Assembly (NCBI GenBank): GCA_900109895.1
Contig: FOBR01000010.1
Location: 109,741-173,740 of the forward strand
Length of the DNA: 64,000 nucleotides
Source: a bacterium A37T11
GTDB taxonomy: Bacteria; Bacteroidota; Bacteroidia; Sphingobacteriales; Sphingobacteriaceae
Direction: 5' to 3'
Each line of letters opens with the position of its first letter. Position 1 is the stretch's first letter. Below, piece by piece: positions 16,471 through 23,636 of this stretch. Below the pieces are notes generated by a model. That model was not told the DNA's origin, did not search any database, and worked only from the letters and a program-made list of their open reading frames with translations. Position numbers and translations under genes: made by a program.

Positions 16471-17673
16471 CTACCGCTTTTTCATGATGATTAATTTATT
16501 TCCGGTTTCCAGCCGATAGTTAATTTTGTTGCTTTCTAATAAGGCCTGCACCACGGCAAAATTGCTGCTGCGGTTCAGGTCACCGTAAAATTGGATATTT
16601 GGTATGGAACCTTCATAAACTACATCCAGGTCATACCAGCGGGCCAGTTCGCGCATGACCTGCCCAAAGTTTTTGTGGTTAAAATCAAAATATCCATTGC
16701 GCCAGGCTGTTTCCCTGCGTACGTCCGCTTTGCTGACCGTCAGGCTATCGCCTTTTACTACGGCTTGCTGATTTGGCTGTAAAAGTTTTAAGTTATACGT
16801 TTTAAGTTTTAAGTTTTGCGATCTGACTTGTACTTTTCCTTCTACAAGGGTCGTTTTCGTTTCTTTTTCATCTGCGAAAGCGGCGACATTGAACTCCGTG
16901 CCTAAGACGGTAACGGATTGTTTTTTGGTTTTTACGATGAAAGGCACTCGCGGCACGCGATCGCCAGCGGAAGCTTTATAATTAACGGAGAAGTATGCTT
17001 CACCCTCTAAAAACACTTCTCTTTTATCTCCTGAAAATTTGGATGGATATTTTAAGGTACTGGCGGCGTTAAGCCAAACTTTGGTGCCGTCTTCGAGTAT
17101 TACTTGGTACTGACCACCTTTGGGGGTAGACAAAGTTAACAGTTGACTATTTACGATATCTGATTTACGAGTTACGATTAATGTTCCCGAATTATATTTG
17201 ACCTCTTCATTCTGAACAATAATCTCCTTTTGTGCGGTGTCCAAGGCTACCTTTGTGCCGTCGGCTAAGGTCAAGGTGGCTCTATTTCGGCCAGGCCCTA
17301 TCTCATTTACAAGGGTTGATTTACGATGTACGATTGGATTGCTTCGGTAGAAATAGAGGGCTGTGGCTAGCGCCACTATAAATAAGGCTGCTATATAATA
17401 ATAGGTTGATACCCTCAAACGGGAAATTGTCGTTGTTTTTGATGCCTCCAGAACTAATTTTCTGCGGAGATCCAGCAAGAGCTCTGTAGATTCTTCGTCT
17501 GATAGGAGAGTGGGCGGTGTTTCGCTATCTGTGTGGAATAGGGTAAAGGCCACGGTACGTAACAGCTCCGGATCTTCCTGATCCAGGATTTGGCGGAGCC
17601 GGATTTTGTCGGCTTCGGTCCAATGGCTGGCCGTTAGAATTTTTTTGATTAGAGCTTTCTGTTGTTCGTCCAC
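16471..17673 (-). CDS. FecR-type anti-sigma factor, locus 2
   Basis: A 400-residue regulator with a cytoplasmic N-terminal part (1-90, unlike that of locus 1, which fits binding to a different sigma), one membrane helix (about 91-109), and a FecR periplasmic region (STPKGGQYQVILEDGTKVWL; REVFLEGEAYFSV) closing with FDFNHKNFGQVMRELARWYD. It lies 70 bases after its sigma gene and 203 bases before susC. The periplasmic half is close to the locus 1 protein. Iterated repeats in frame code for the linkers IVHRKSTLVNE, IVTRKSDIVNSQ and SQNLKLKTYNLKLL. Confidence 0.93.
   Translation of the reverse strand: MDEQQKALIKKILTASHWTEADKIRLRQILDQEDPELLRTVAFTLFHTDSETPPTLLSDEESTELLLDLRRKLVLEASKTTTISRLRVSTYYYIAALFIVALATALYFYRSNPIVHRKSTLVNEIGPGRNRATLTLADGTKVALDTAQKEIIVQNEEVKYNSGTLIVTRKSDIVNSQLLTLSTPKGGQYQVILEDGTKVWLNAASTLKYPSKFSGDKREVFLEGEAYFSVNYKASAGDRVPRVPFIVKTKKQSVTVLGTEFNVAAFADEKETKTTLVEGKVQVRSQNLKLKTYNLKLLQPNQQAVVKGDSLTVSKADVRRETAWRNGYFDFNHKNFGQVMRELARWYDLDVVYEGSIPNIQFYGDLNRSSNFAVVQALLESNKINYRLETGNKLIIMKKR
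16780..16822 (-). repeat. In-frame iterated repeat, type B, within fecR of locus 2
   Basis: Coding-strand units of AACTTAA and AACGTAT code for SQNLKLKTYNLKLL at the same place as the type B tract in the locus 1 fecR, with base differences that keep the iteration. Confidence 0.6.
17145..17180 (-). repeat. In-frame iterated repeat, type A, within fecR of locus 2 (linker before TLSTPKGG)
   Basis: Coding-strand units ATCGTAAC-TCGTAAATC-ATATCGTAAAT code for IVTRKSDIVNSQ. At the homologous linker the locus 1 gene carries the REP-like block instead, so one linker has received two different repeat types. Confidence 0.6.
17305..17336 (-). repeat. In-frame iterated repeat, type A, within fecR of locus 2 (after membrane helix)
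   Basis: Coding-strand units ATCGTAC-ATCGTAAATC and CTTGTAAATG code for IVHRKSTLVNE. It matches the type A tract of the locus 1 fecR in place and reading frame. Confidence 0.6.
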
Positions 17674-17743
17674 GTTGATTTTTTGTTATTTGTATTAAAT
17701 ACGCAAAAGGGGATGGATCGGGGGGGTAGTTTTTGAAAAAAAA

Positions 17744-18340
17744 TTAATGATTTAACCAGAATTGTACAAAAAGGCTTATAAAAAGGAGGTTGGTTTGGTT
17801 GTTTTGGCCCTGAATGTAGGTTTTAATGCCGGCAACGGCATCGCTGAGGTATTCTTTAACGGTATGTTTGGAAATTTGTAAGGTGGCCGCCGCTTCATCG
17901 TAGGTTTTGCCCTGTAGTTTGCAAAGCTGAAATACTTTTTTCTTCTGGGGGGAAAGGCTTTCGATGGCCTGCTCAATGAGTTGTAGCTGCTGTTCCTTGA
18001 TCAGGGCCTGGTCATCGGTGCTCTCCAGCAGATCCAGGTAGGCGTCATAAGCCTTATTTTCTTTAAGCTGGCTGCGGATATAACTGATGCTGTTATTAAA
18101 GCTCACGATAAAGAGCCAGCCGGCAATGGGTTGTGTGGCATCCAGTTGCTGCCGTTTCTGCCAAAGAGACGCAAAGGTATCCTGCAGGATGTCTTTGGCG
18201 GCCGCTTCATCTTTCACCAGCCTGAGGATATTGGCATATATAGCCTGATGATGATTTTTATACAGCACATTAAAGGCTGCATCGATACCTTCTTGCAGCT
18301 GCCGTACTAATAAACCATCTTTGGGTAAGTTTTCTTCCAT
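17744..18340 (-). CDS. FecI-type ECF sigma factor, locus 2
   Basis: A 198-residue ECF sigma factor with region 2 (about 20-85, AKDILQDTFASLWQKR) and region 4 (about 125-178, KTYDEAAATLQISKHTVKEYL). It should serve the locus 2 SusCD operon under control of the FecR that follows. It begins 53 bases after the stop of the second AAA-ATPase/nuclease gene. Similarity to the locus 1 sigma is limited to the family core, although the neighbouring FecR and AAA genes are clear paralogues. Confidence 0.93.
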   Translation of the reverse strand: MEENLPKDGLLVRQLQEGIDAAFNVLYKNHHQAIYANILRLVKDEAAAKDILQDTFASLWQKRQQLDATQPIAGWLFIVSFNNSISYIRSQLKENKAYDAYLDLLESTDDQALIKEQQLQLIEQAIESLSPQKKKVFQLCKLQGKTYDEAAATLQISKHTVKEYLSDAVAGIKTYIQGQNNQTNLLFISLFVQFWLNH

Positions 18341-18393
18341 ACCTAAACATTGATTTACAAACGTAGCTAAAGTTACTTAGATTATCAAAGGCT

Positions 18394-19962
18394 TTAGGTC
18401 AGTTCCTCCTCATACCCAATACCTCCTTTGGTAAAGGCCAACCCAAGTAAATGTACGGTTTTGCCCTGGTGCAGGTAGGGTAGCTGGTAGTTCTTCTGCT
18501 TTATTTGGTCCAGTGCTGTTGCAGCAGCTGTTGGGAGGTCATTTTGTTCAGCAGCGTATTTCATTTCTATGATGTATGTTCTGTCTGGAAACCGTAAAAC
18601 CGAGTCGACACGACCGATATCGGTGCGGCTTTCGATGAGCAGATCGATACCGGCAAATTTGGAGAATATTTCAAACAGGTTATGGTAATACCCTTCGCTG
18701 TAAATGCATTGGTGGTAGCTGGCGTGGCTGTAAAGTACGTTGAGGTATTTGATGGCGGCTGCCGTGTCACCTTTTTCGAAGGCATCAGCCAGATTTTGTC
18801 CCAGGACTAATAAGTCAGAACGGCGGGGCAGCTTAACAAAATAGGTCACTAACGTTTCCAAAAGAGCCTTCCTGACTTCTTCATTGGGTACCTTCAGGAC
18901 ATATTTGTAGTAGGGGTCACCTACCAGGCTTTCCTTGATGGTTAGGTAGCCCGTTTGAAAAAATAAGGGCAAGAGCTGCATATTTTCAAGCGATTGAGTA
19001 TCCTCAAAGCCTCTTTCTACCCGGTTCTCATCGGCTAGTATGGGCGAGTAGTCACTAAACTTATCGAGCAACTTAAGCAAAAAGGAGGGGGTACCTGTGG
19101 CAAACCAATAGGCTGAAAACTCCTTTTCAGAAAAAAGGCGTAATACCGAAAAGGGGTTATAGACAAAGGTTTTCCCGTCCCAACTATAGCCGTTATACCA
19201 AAACTTGATCTTCTGGTATAGGTCTTTTTTACTCAATTGAAGTAAAGGGGCTACTTCATCCACATATTCGTCAAAATGCTGCTCGAGCTCCTGCTGGGTA
19301 TAGCCGCAAATGCCGGCGTAGTCAGGATTTAACGTAATATCGTTATATTGGTTAAATCCGGAAAATAAGGAGGTCTGTGAAATCTTGGACACCCCGGTCA
19401 GCATGACAAAGCGGATATAAGCCGATGAGGCTTTTAAAGTAGCATAGAATCCCTGTAGTATTTTGCGGATTTCATTAGCTAGTTCAAGGTCATCCACGGA
19501 GTCCAAGATTGGCTTATCGCACTCATCTACAAGTACTACCACTTGTTTATTATGCTTTACATACAGCTGTCTGATCAACTCTGCCAAAATAGTTGCTGGG
19601 TCTTGGTAGGGGATGGAAAGTTGCCGATTGGCTGCAATGCCCAATAAATGCCCGCGTAATCCTTCTTCCATTTTTTCAACGCTTCGGACAGTGACGGTCA
19701 TATTCAGGGAAATGACTGGATAGGTTTCCCAATCAATCTTATCCTCAATGAAAAGACCCTTGAAAAGTTCCTTTTTACCTTCAAAAACGGCCTGGATAGT
19801 ACTTAAAAGTAAGCTTTTGCCAAAACGGCGCGGACGGCTCAGAAAAATAGTTTTTCCGCCAGCGTGCATCAGCCGATAGATAAAAGCTGTTTTATCTACA
19901 TAAATGCTGTCCAGGGAAGAAAAATCCTCAAAACTATCCAAACCGATGGGCAATCCTTTCAT
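18394..19962 (-). CDS. AAA-ATPase-like/PD-(D/E)XK nuclease-like protein 2
   Basis: A 522-residue paralogue of the protein encoded at 9622-11196. I start it at 19962 (MKGLPIG) and not at an upstream ATG at 20007: the paralogue begins at the same residue, the conserved promoter box lies just upstream, and with this start the nuclease residues fall at the same numbers (Asp453, Glu466-x-Lys468). P-loop RPRRFGKS; Walker B VVLVDECDKP, with Cys where the paralogue has Tyr. Role unknown. It stands directly upstream of the locus 2 sigma gene. Confidence 0.87.
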   Translation of the reverse strand: MKGLPIGLDSFEDFSSLDSIYVDKTAFIYRLMHAGGKTIFLSRPRRFGKSLLLSTIQAVFEGKKELFKGLFIEDKIDWETYPVISLNMTVTVRSVEKMEEGLRGHLLGIAANRQLSIPYQDPATILAELIRQLYVKHNKQVVVLVDECDKPILDSVDDLELANEIRKILQGFYATLKASSAYIRFVMLTGVSKISQTSLFSGFNQYNDITLNPDYAGICGYTQQELEQHFDEYVDEVAPLLQLSKKDLYQKIKFWYNGYSWDGKTFVYNPFSVLRLFSEKEFSAYWFATGTPSFLLKLLDKFSDYSPILADENRVERGFEDTQSLENMQLLPLFFQTGYLTIKESLVGDPYYKYVLKVPNEEVRKALLETLVTYFVKLPRRSDLLVLGQNLADAFEKGDTAAAIKYLNVLYSHASYHQCIYSEGYYHNLFEIFSKFAGIDLLIESRTDIGRVDSVLRFPDRTYIIEMKYAAEQNDLPTAAATALDQIKQKNYQLPYLHQGKTVHLLGLAFTKGGIGYEEELT

Positions 19963-19966
19963 GCCG

Positions 19967-19974
19967 CTAAGATA
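19967..19974 (-). promoter_or_regulatory. -7 promoter box giving a likely leaderless mRNA for the second AAA-ATPase/nuclease gene
   Basis: TATCTTAG ends four bases before the preferred ATG at 19962, identical in sequence and distance to the box before the paralogue at 11196. It supports that ATG as the true start. Confidence 0.45.
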
Positions 19975-20178
19975 AGAATAAATTTTGAGCTTGGTCATTT
20001 TGTTCATTTTTAGTTACTTGACTCAATATTTGTTTTTTTTGCGGAAAAGGAATGGTTTAACCTGCATCTGCTTGGCAGGGCATAAGCTTGCTGTGGAGTC
20101 CGTACTGCTGTAAATGGAGGGCTTTTCGCATGTTTTGCCGGGTTGCTGACCTGACGATGTGCTTAACATGCATAGGTC

Positions 20179-20559
20179 ATGAAAGAACATGTTTACCAAT
20201 TAATTGAAATACTGCGCGTGCTGGCTGGTCTGCTCAAAGAGCTGCTGCTGCTAGCCAAAGAACTCCTTAGGGTTTTCCTATCGATAAAAGATTGCCTGTC
20301 GCCCGAACAGTTTAAGGCGCTGGTCAAGGCTGTGCTGGCCTGGCTGGAAATACAAGTGGAAATGGCGGCCCGTAAAAAGAAGGAAAAGCGCTTATACATG
20401 GAGAACGTAATTGATCACCTGCACATCAGCGAGCGAACGTATTACCGCAAAGTGGCCGCTGGAATACTTAAACCCCGTAGCTGGAATGGAAGAGATTATT
20501 TTTACGAAAGCGACCTGGAAGAACAGCTAAAAGAAAGCCGTAGAAAAGGACGTTTGTAA
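20179..20559 (+). CDS. Small helix-turn-helix protein at the head of the lysis-like cassette
   Basis: A 126-residue protein in two parts. Residues 1-65 are amphipathic, leucine-rich helices (LLKELLLLAKELLRVF) likely to dimerise. Residues about 72-126 hold a helix-turn-helix of the MerR/excisionase-like type (VIDHLHISERTYYRKVAAG, then a wing WNGRDYFYESDLEEQL). It probably binds DNA; the inverted repeat just downstream (20567-20613) is a natural candidate site. It reads away from the AAA gene and towards the holin-like gene 133 bases on. Confidence 0.7.
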   Translation: MKEHVYQLIEILRVLAGLLKELLLLAKELLRVFLSIKDCLSPEQFKALVKAVLAWLEIQVEMAARKKKEKRLYMENVIDHLHISERTYYRKVAAGILKPRSWNGRDYFYESDLEEQLKESRRKGRL

Positions 20560-20566
20560 GGCTATT

Positions 20567-20613
20567 GGCAGGATATTGTCAGGAATAAGCGCCAATTCCT
20601 GTCAATTCCTGCC
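20567..20613. promoter_or_regulatory. Long inverted repeat built of CAGGAAT words, candidate operator
   Basis: The arms at 20567-20586 and 20595-20613 are nearly complementary over about 19 bases (GGCAGGA, one extra base, ATTG, CAGGAAT) with an 8-base loop. Each arm itself contains two ATTCCTG-type words. No T-run follows, so it is not a typical terminator. It sits between the helix-turn-helix gene and the membrane-protein gene. Confidence 0.6.
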
Positions 20614-20692
20614 ATTAATTGCATGGCCAATGATTGCCATCTACGTTTGCCTCATGGAAAGCTTAAAGCTTGAGCATAAGAAAACGTAAACA

Positions 20693-21130
20693 ATGAGATC
20701 ATTAAAGAAAAAAGAAAGCGAGCGGTTCCTGGAGCAGGGACAGCTGCTGAACAGGCAACTGCGCTGGATGCGCTTTTGGAACTGGAAGGACTGGACCTTG
20801 GTTTTGGCGTTATGCCAAACTGGTTTATGGATGGGACTATTCCTGTGGGCTGGTCCGCTGATCAGGCTGCTGGATCCCAGTGCAAGTGTGATCGACACAG
20901 GCATTTTAAGCGAAATGCTGCTCGTATTGCTACTGGTTTATGTAGGTGTGCTATCGGCCTGGCTACTGCTTCGGCTCGTGCGTGATACACTAACCGGATT
21001 TTACGAATGGAACAACGATCAACAGGAATTCACAAAAAAAATATCGACATGTTTAGAAGCAAAAATCATCGCAATTTCATTCTGGGGGCTTATTTTATTA
21101 TTTGTTGGGTTATTTTTGGGTTTGTTGTAA
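20693..21130 (+). CDS. Small three-helix membrane protein (holin-like)
   Basis: A 145-residue protein with a basic N-terminus (MRSLKKKESER) and three strongly hydrophobic segments: about 34-57 (LVLALCQTGLWMGLFLWAG), 70-95 (MLLVLLLVYVGVLSAWLLL) and 124-145 (IISFWGLILL-type, FVGLFLGLL at the C-terminus). There is no similarity I can name. Size, topology and its position directly before a peptidoglycan hydrolase gene match phage holins, but that reading is by context. The 3' end overlaps the next gene. Confidence 0.6.
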   Translation: MRSLKKKESERFLEQGQLLNRQLRWMRFWNWKDWTLVLALCQTGLWMGLFLWAGPLIRLLDPSASVIDTGILSEMLLVLLLVYVGVLSAWLLLRLVRDTLTGFYEWNNDQQEFTKKISTCLEAKIIAISFWGLILLFVGLFLGLL

Positions 21131-21708
21131 AGCATCCCGGGAACCCTACGATGTATGCCAAACAGGAACTTACAACTGACAACGTAAAACGTACAACGTT
21201 AAAAAAGATCTACACCGCCGAGATCGGTGTGCAAGAGGCCACAGGTCATAACGACGGCCCACGGGTGCAGCAATACCTGGGCTATGTCAACAAAAAGGGC
21301 AATTTTTCCTATTGTGCAGCCTTCGTTTGCTGGGCCATGGGCAAAGCAGGCGTTAACAATCCAAAAAATGGCTGGGCACCCGCTTTGTTCCCGCAAAACC
21401 GGCTGATTTGGAAGCAAAGATGGGGCGCCGTAAAAGAACTTACAACGTATAACTTACTACGTACAACTCCTATAAAAGGAGATGTATTCGGTATCTATTT
21501 CTCCGAATTAAAACGCATTGCCCATTGTGGTTTTGTTGACCACTGGGATGATACCTGGTGCATCACGGTTGAAGCAAATACAACCAACCCGATCCGTGCC
21601 GGCCCTTTAACAGAAGGCGTTTATCGGAAGAAAAGACCGGTGAAGACCATTTATCAGGTTGCAAACTGGGTCGATCCGCCCGGTAGTCAACCAACACTGA
21701 ATAAATAA
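21049..21708 (+). CDS. CHAP/TIGR02594-like peptidoglycan hydrolase (endolysin-like)
   Basis: A protein of 219 residues if it starts at 21049, or 185 if it starts at 21151 (MYAKQEL), which would just clear the upstream gene. The longer form has an N-terminal membrane anchor (FILGAYFIICWVIFGFVV). The core is a papain-fold amidase or endopeptidase domain: Cys in NFSYCAAFVCWAMG (codon at 21313), His in IAHCGFVDHW, and EANT. A glycine-rich substrate loop (GVQEATGHNDGPRV) precedes the Cys. It should cut peptidoglycan cross-bridges or stems. Two iterated type B repeats lie in frame (ELTTDNVKRTT, ELTTYNLLRTT). It follows the holin-like gene and precedes the FN3 gene by 32 bases. Confidence 0.72.
   Translation: MFRSKNHRNFILGAYFIICWVIFGFVVKHPGNPTMYAKQELTTDNVKRTTLKKIYTAEIGVQEATGHNDGPRVQQYLGYVNKKGNFSYCAAFVCWAMGKAGVNNPKNGWAPALFPQNRLIWKQRWGAVKELTTYNLLRTTPIKGDVFGIYFSELKRIAHCGFVDHWDDTWCITVEANTTNPIRAGPLTEGVYRKKRPVKTIYQVANWVDPPGSQPTLNK
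21164..21202 (+). repeat. In-frame iterated repeat, type B, N-terminal in the hydrolase gene
   Basis: GAACTTACAACTGACAACG followed by TAAAACGTACAACGTTAAA codes for ELTTDNVKRTTLK. It shares its unit (AACGTAA/AACGTAC) with the type B tracts in the two fecR genes. Confidence 0.6.
21433..21468 (+). repeat. In-frame iterated repeat, type B, internal in the hydrolase gene
   Basis: GAACTTACAACGTATAAC followed by TTACTACGTACAACT codes for ELTTYNLLRTT, so the same gene carries the element twice in one reading frame, between the Cys and His motifs. Confidence 0.6.
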
Positions 21709-21740
21709 GCTAATGGAATAACTTATAATAATACAAAACA

Positions 21741-22373
21741 ATGAAATCTTTAAAAGTAGTGAGCAATTACGTGAAATTAAATGACAGCGACCTGAACACA
21801 CAGGCTTCACGGGTGCTGCAATTCATGACCGACAACGCCAATTTCCCAACGCCGGTGCCCGACATGGCGGTTTACGGGGCGGCTGTGACTGATTATGCAC
21901 AGAAATGGGAGGTGGCCAGCAAAGGTGGAAGTGCCCAGGACGTAAAACTGAAGAATGAAAGCCGGGTAGTGCTCATCGACCTGATGAAGCAGCTGGCATT
22001 CCATGTAAATACGGTTTCAAAAGGCACGGGCTCGATGCTTGAAAGTTCTGGCTTTAGGCTGATAGCGCCTGACCGGAACATCGGTATTCCGCATACGCCT
22101 GAACGCCTGCGGCTATCAGACTTGGAGCTAAGCGGTCATATGCGTTTTGATTTTGATGCGGTGACCGACGCCTGGGAGTATGAATATACGCTGAGCAGTG
22201 GCGTTGATGAAGGCGGTCAACTGTTGTGGGGTGAAGTGCAAACCACCACGAAGTCGCGCAGCAATGAACTTTCTGGCCTCTTGCCCGGCACCATCTACCG
22301 TTTGCGTGTCCGTGCTCGCAATGGGCGTGGCCGCAGCGATTGGAGCGAAGCGGTTTCAAGAATGGCACGCTGA
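21741..22373 (+). CDS. Fibronectin type III domain protein of the lysis-like cassette
   Basis: A 210-residue protein with no signal peptide. Residues 1 to about 110 are helical and of no family I can name (MTDNANFPTPVPDMAVYGAA). Residues about 118-208 form a fibronectin type III domain (AWEYEYTL, TTTKSRSNELSGLLPGTIYR, VRARNGRGRSDWS). FN3 domains in this size range occur in phage structural proteins and secreted enzymes. It lies between the hydrolase and the spanin-like lipoprotein, with two bases before the next ATG, so the genes are very likely co-expressed. Its job in the cassette is not clear. Confidence 0.7.
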   Translation: MKSLKVVSNYVKLNDSDLNTQASRVLQFMTDNANFPTPVPDMAVYGAAVTDYAQKWEVASKGGSAQDVKLKNESRVVLIDLMKQLAFHVNTVSKGTGSMLESSGFRLIAPDRNIGIPHTPERLRLSDLELSGHMRFDFDAVTDAWEYEYTLSSGVDEGGQLLWGEVQTTTKSRSNELSGLLPGTIYRLRVRARNGRGRSDWSEAVSRMAR

Positions 22374-22375
22374 TT

Positions 22376-22714
22376 ATGATCAGGCTGCTATGCTTTGCAA
22401 TCGCAGGGATCTTTTGCATTTCCTGCTCCACTTCCAGGTACAGCAACGAAAAGCTGAACCGGCAATCATCCCTACAAATGCGCGATTCTGTTGGCCGCGA
22501 CAGCTCATCCTTATTTTTGCAATCGGGCGACATCCATTTACAATTGGATGTGCTGCGGGAAAAACGTACCCGTGGAACCCTGCAACAGGATCAGGAAAAC
22601 CGTACATCCTTACAGAAAAAGGCAATGAAGCCATCTGCCGGTTTTAGTTGGTTGCTGTGGTTGTTGCCACTATTGCTGGGGGCTGCTTGGTGGGGCTGGA
22701 AGAAAATGCGTTAA
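22376..22714 (+). CDS. Short lipoprotein with C-terminal membrane helix (u-spanin-like)
   Basis: A 112-residue protein from the ATG at 22376, two bases after the FN3 stop; an in-frame ATG at 22340 would bury the signal peptide. Lipobox GIFCISC (Cys17, possibly Cys14), a charged hydrophilic middle (about 20-87, RDSSSLFLQSGDIHLQLDVLR), then a C-terminal membrane helix (about 89-107, WLLWLLPLLLGAAWWGW) and KKMR. An outer-membrane lipid anchor joined to an inner-membrane helix in one short chain is the architecture of phage unimolecular spanins (T1 gp11 type). Sequence similarity is not claimed. Last gene of the cassette. Confidence 0.6.
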   Translation: MIRLLCFAIAGIFCISCSTSRYSNEKLNRQSSLQMRDSVGRDSSSLFLQSGDIHLQLDVLREKRTRGTLQQDQENRTSLQKKAMKPSAGFSWLLWLLPLLLGAAWWGWKKMR

Positions 22715-22732
22715 ACTACCTCATTTTGAAAC

Positions 22733-22778
22733 AAGCCGAAGCGGCTGTTGACTTAGTCGGCGGCGCTTCGGCTTTTTT
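22733..22778 (+). terminator. Intrinsic terminator closing the lysis-like cassette
   Basis: A 10-bp perfect stem (22733-22742 with 22765-22774; AAGCCGAAGC paired to GCTTCGGCTT) runs directly into a T-run on the plus strand, 19 bases after the last stop. Confidence 0.85.
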
Positions 22779-23636
22779 CGTTGGGACATTGGGAAATGGT
22801 TTTGAGGCTTAACCATCGTCTTATGTACTTATGAATGCTATAAAAAATGCGTAGCTTGTTTCCGGAGCTGCTTTTCATACGATCTATACGGCGCTGCGTT
22901 AATAGAGATGCCGCCACAGATTTATGAAAAAGTTCCGGGAATAAAGGTATTATCGCTCCGGAAGTATGTTTAACGTTTGCAACAACATTCAATTCAGTTA
23001 CGAATGCATGCTAGAAATTATGATAATCTTTCCAAACCATTTTGCAATCTTTCTAAGCCGCATGACAATATTTCAAGGCCGTTTTGCAGAAATAAGGCTT
23101 GCTACGGAAAATATCCGAAGGTGGTTTTCAAAAATGCTATGTAGCCATGCAGGTCGTCCGGATGCCTTCACCTTTTGCGGATTGTGCTTTTCAGAACGTT
23201 GGCTTGCCTCCGGAAAAAGGAAACCTGGCTTTGAGCTTAGTTGAAGTTGTGCCGGAGAAATGTTAAGCCGCAGTGCATGTTGGCATTTGAATACTGCATC
23301 CATGATTTTTGAAAAATCTCCTTATTTTTATAAAATCCACTGAACATTTGGTAGCAAGTGCCATAGGTCATCACTGGCACGGGGATGTTATTATGATCAT
23401 ATTAAAAAGTCGCCCCGTACTTAGCCCTTTTACTCGTCATTGTAGCATTTCATTTACCTCCTATCACTTTTTTATTACAGTGACTTCGTTAGCGTAACCC
23501 TTTCCGTTCCAGCGGATATATCAGAAAAGGGATGGCCGTAGTCCTGTTTACATTGCCTATGCAGTGGCTTAATGTACAGACTTTCCAGCGTGATTTTTTC
23601 CTGAATCTAATAAAGCAAGTAATATACGAATTTTTT
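22779..23636. other. Gap of about 860 bases without a recognisable gene
   Basis: Short open frames occur on both strands (longest 92 codons, 22966-23244 plus) but none has a start context, a known motif or protein-like composition. A small inverted repeat GTGCCA/TGGCAC near 23360-23385 could end the SusD transcript from the right, but it has no T-run. Phrases such as TTTGCAATCTTTC and TTTTGCAGAAATAAGG suggest decayed or spacer DNA. Confidence 0.5.

Noticed and set aside
20179..22714. Complete prophage
   Set aside because: No capsid, portal, terminase, tail or integrase genes; only lysis-like functions are present.
22966..23244. 92-codon open frame on the plus strand in the long gap
   Set aside because: No known motif, unlikely composition (many Phe, Arg and Cys), no start context, and competing frames on the other strand.
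23360..23385. Terminator for the locus 3 transcript
   Set aside because: The GTGCCA/TGGCAC stem is short and has no T-run on the minus strand.
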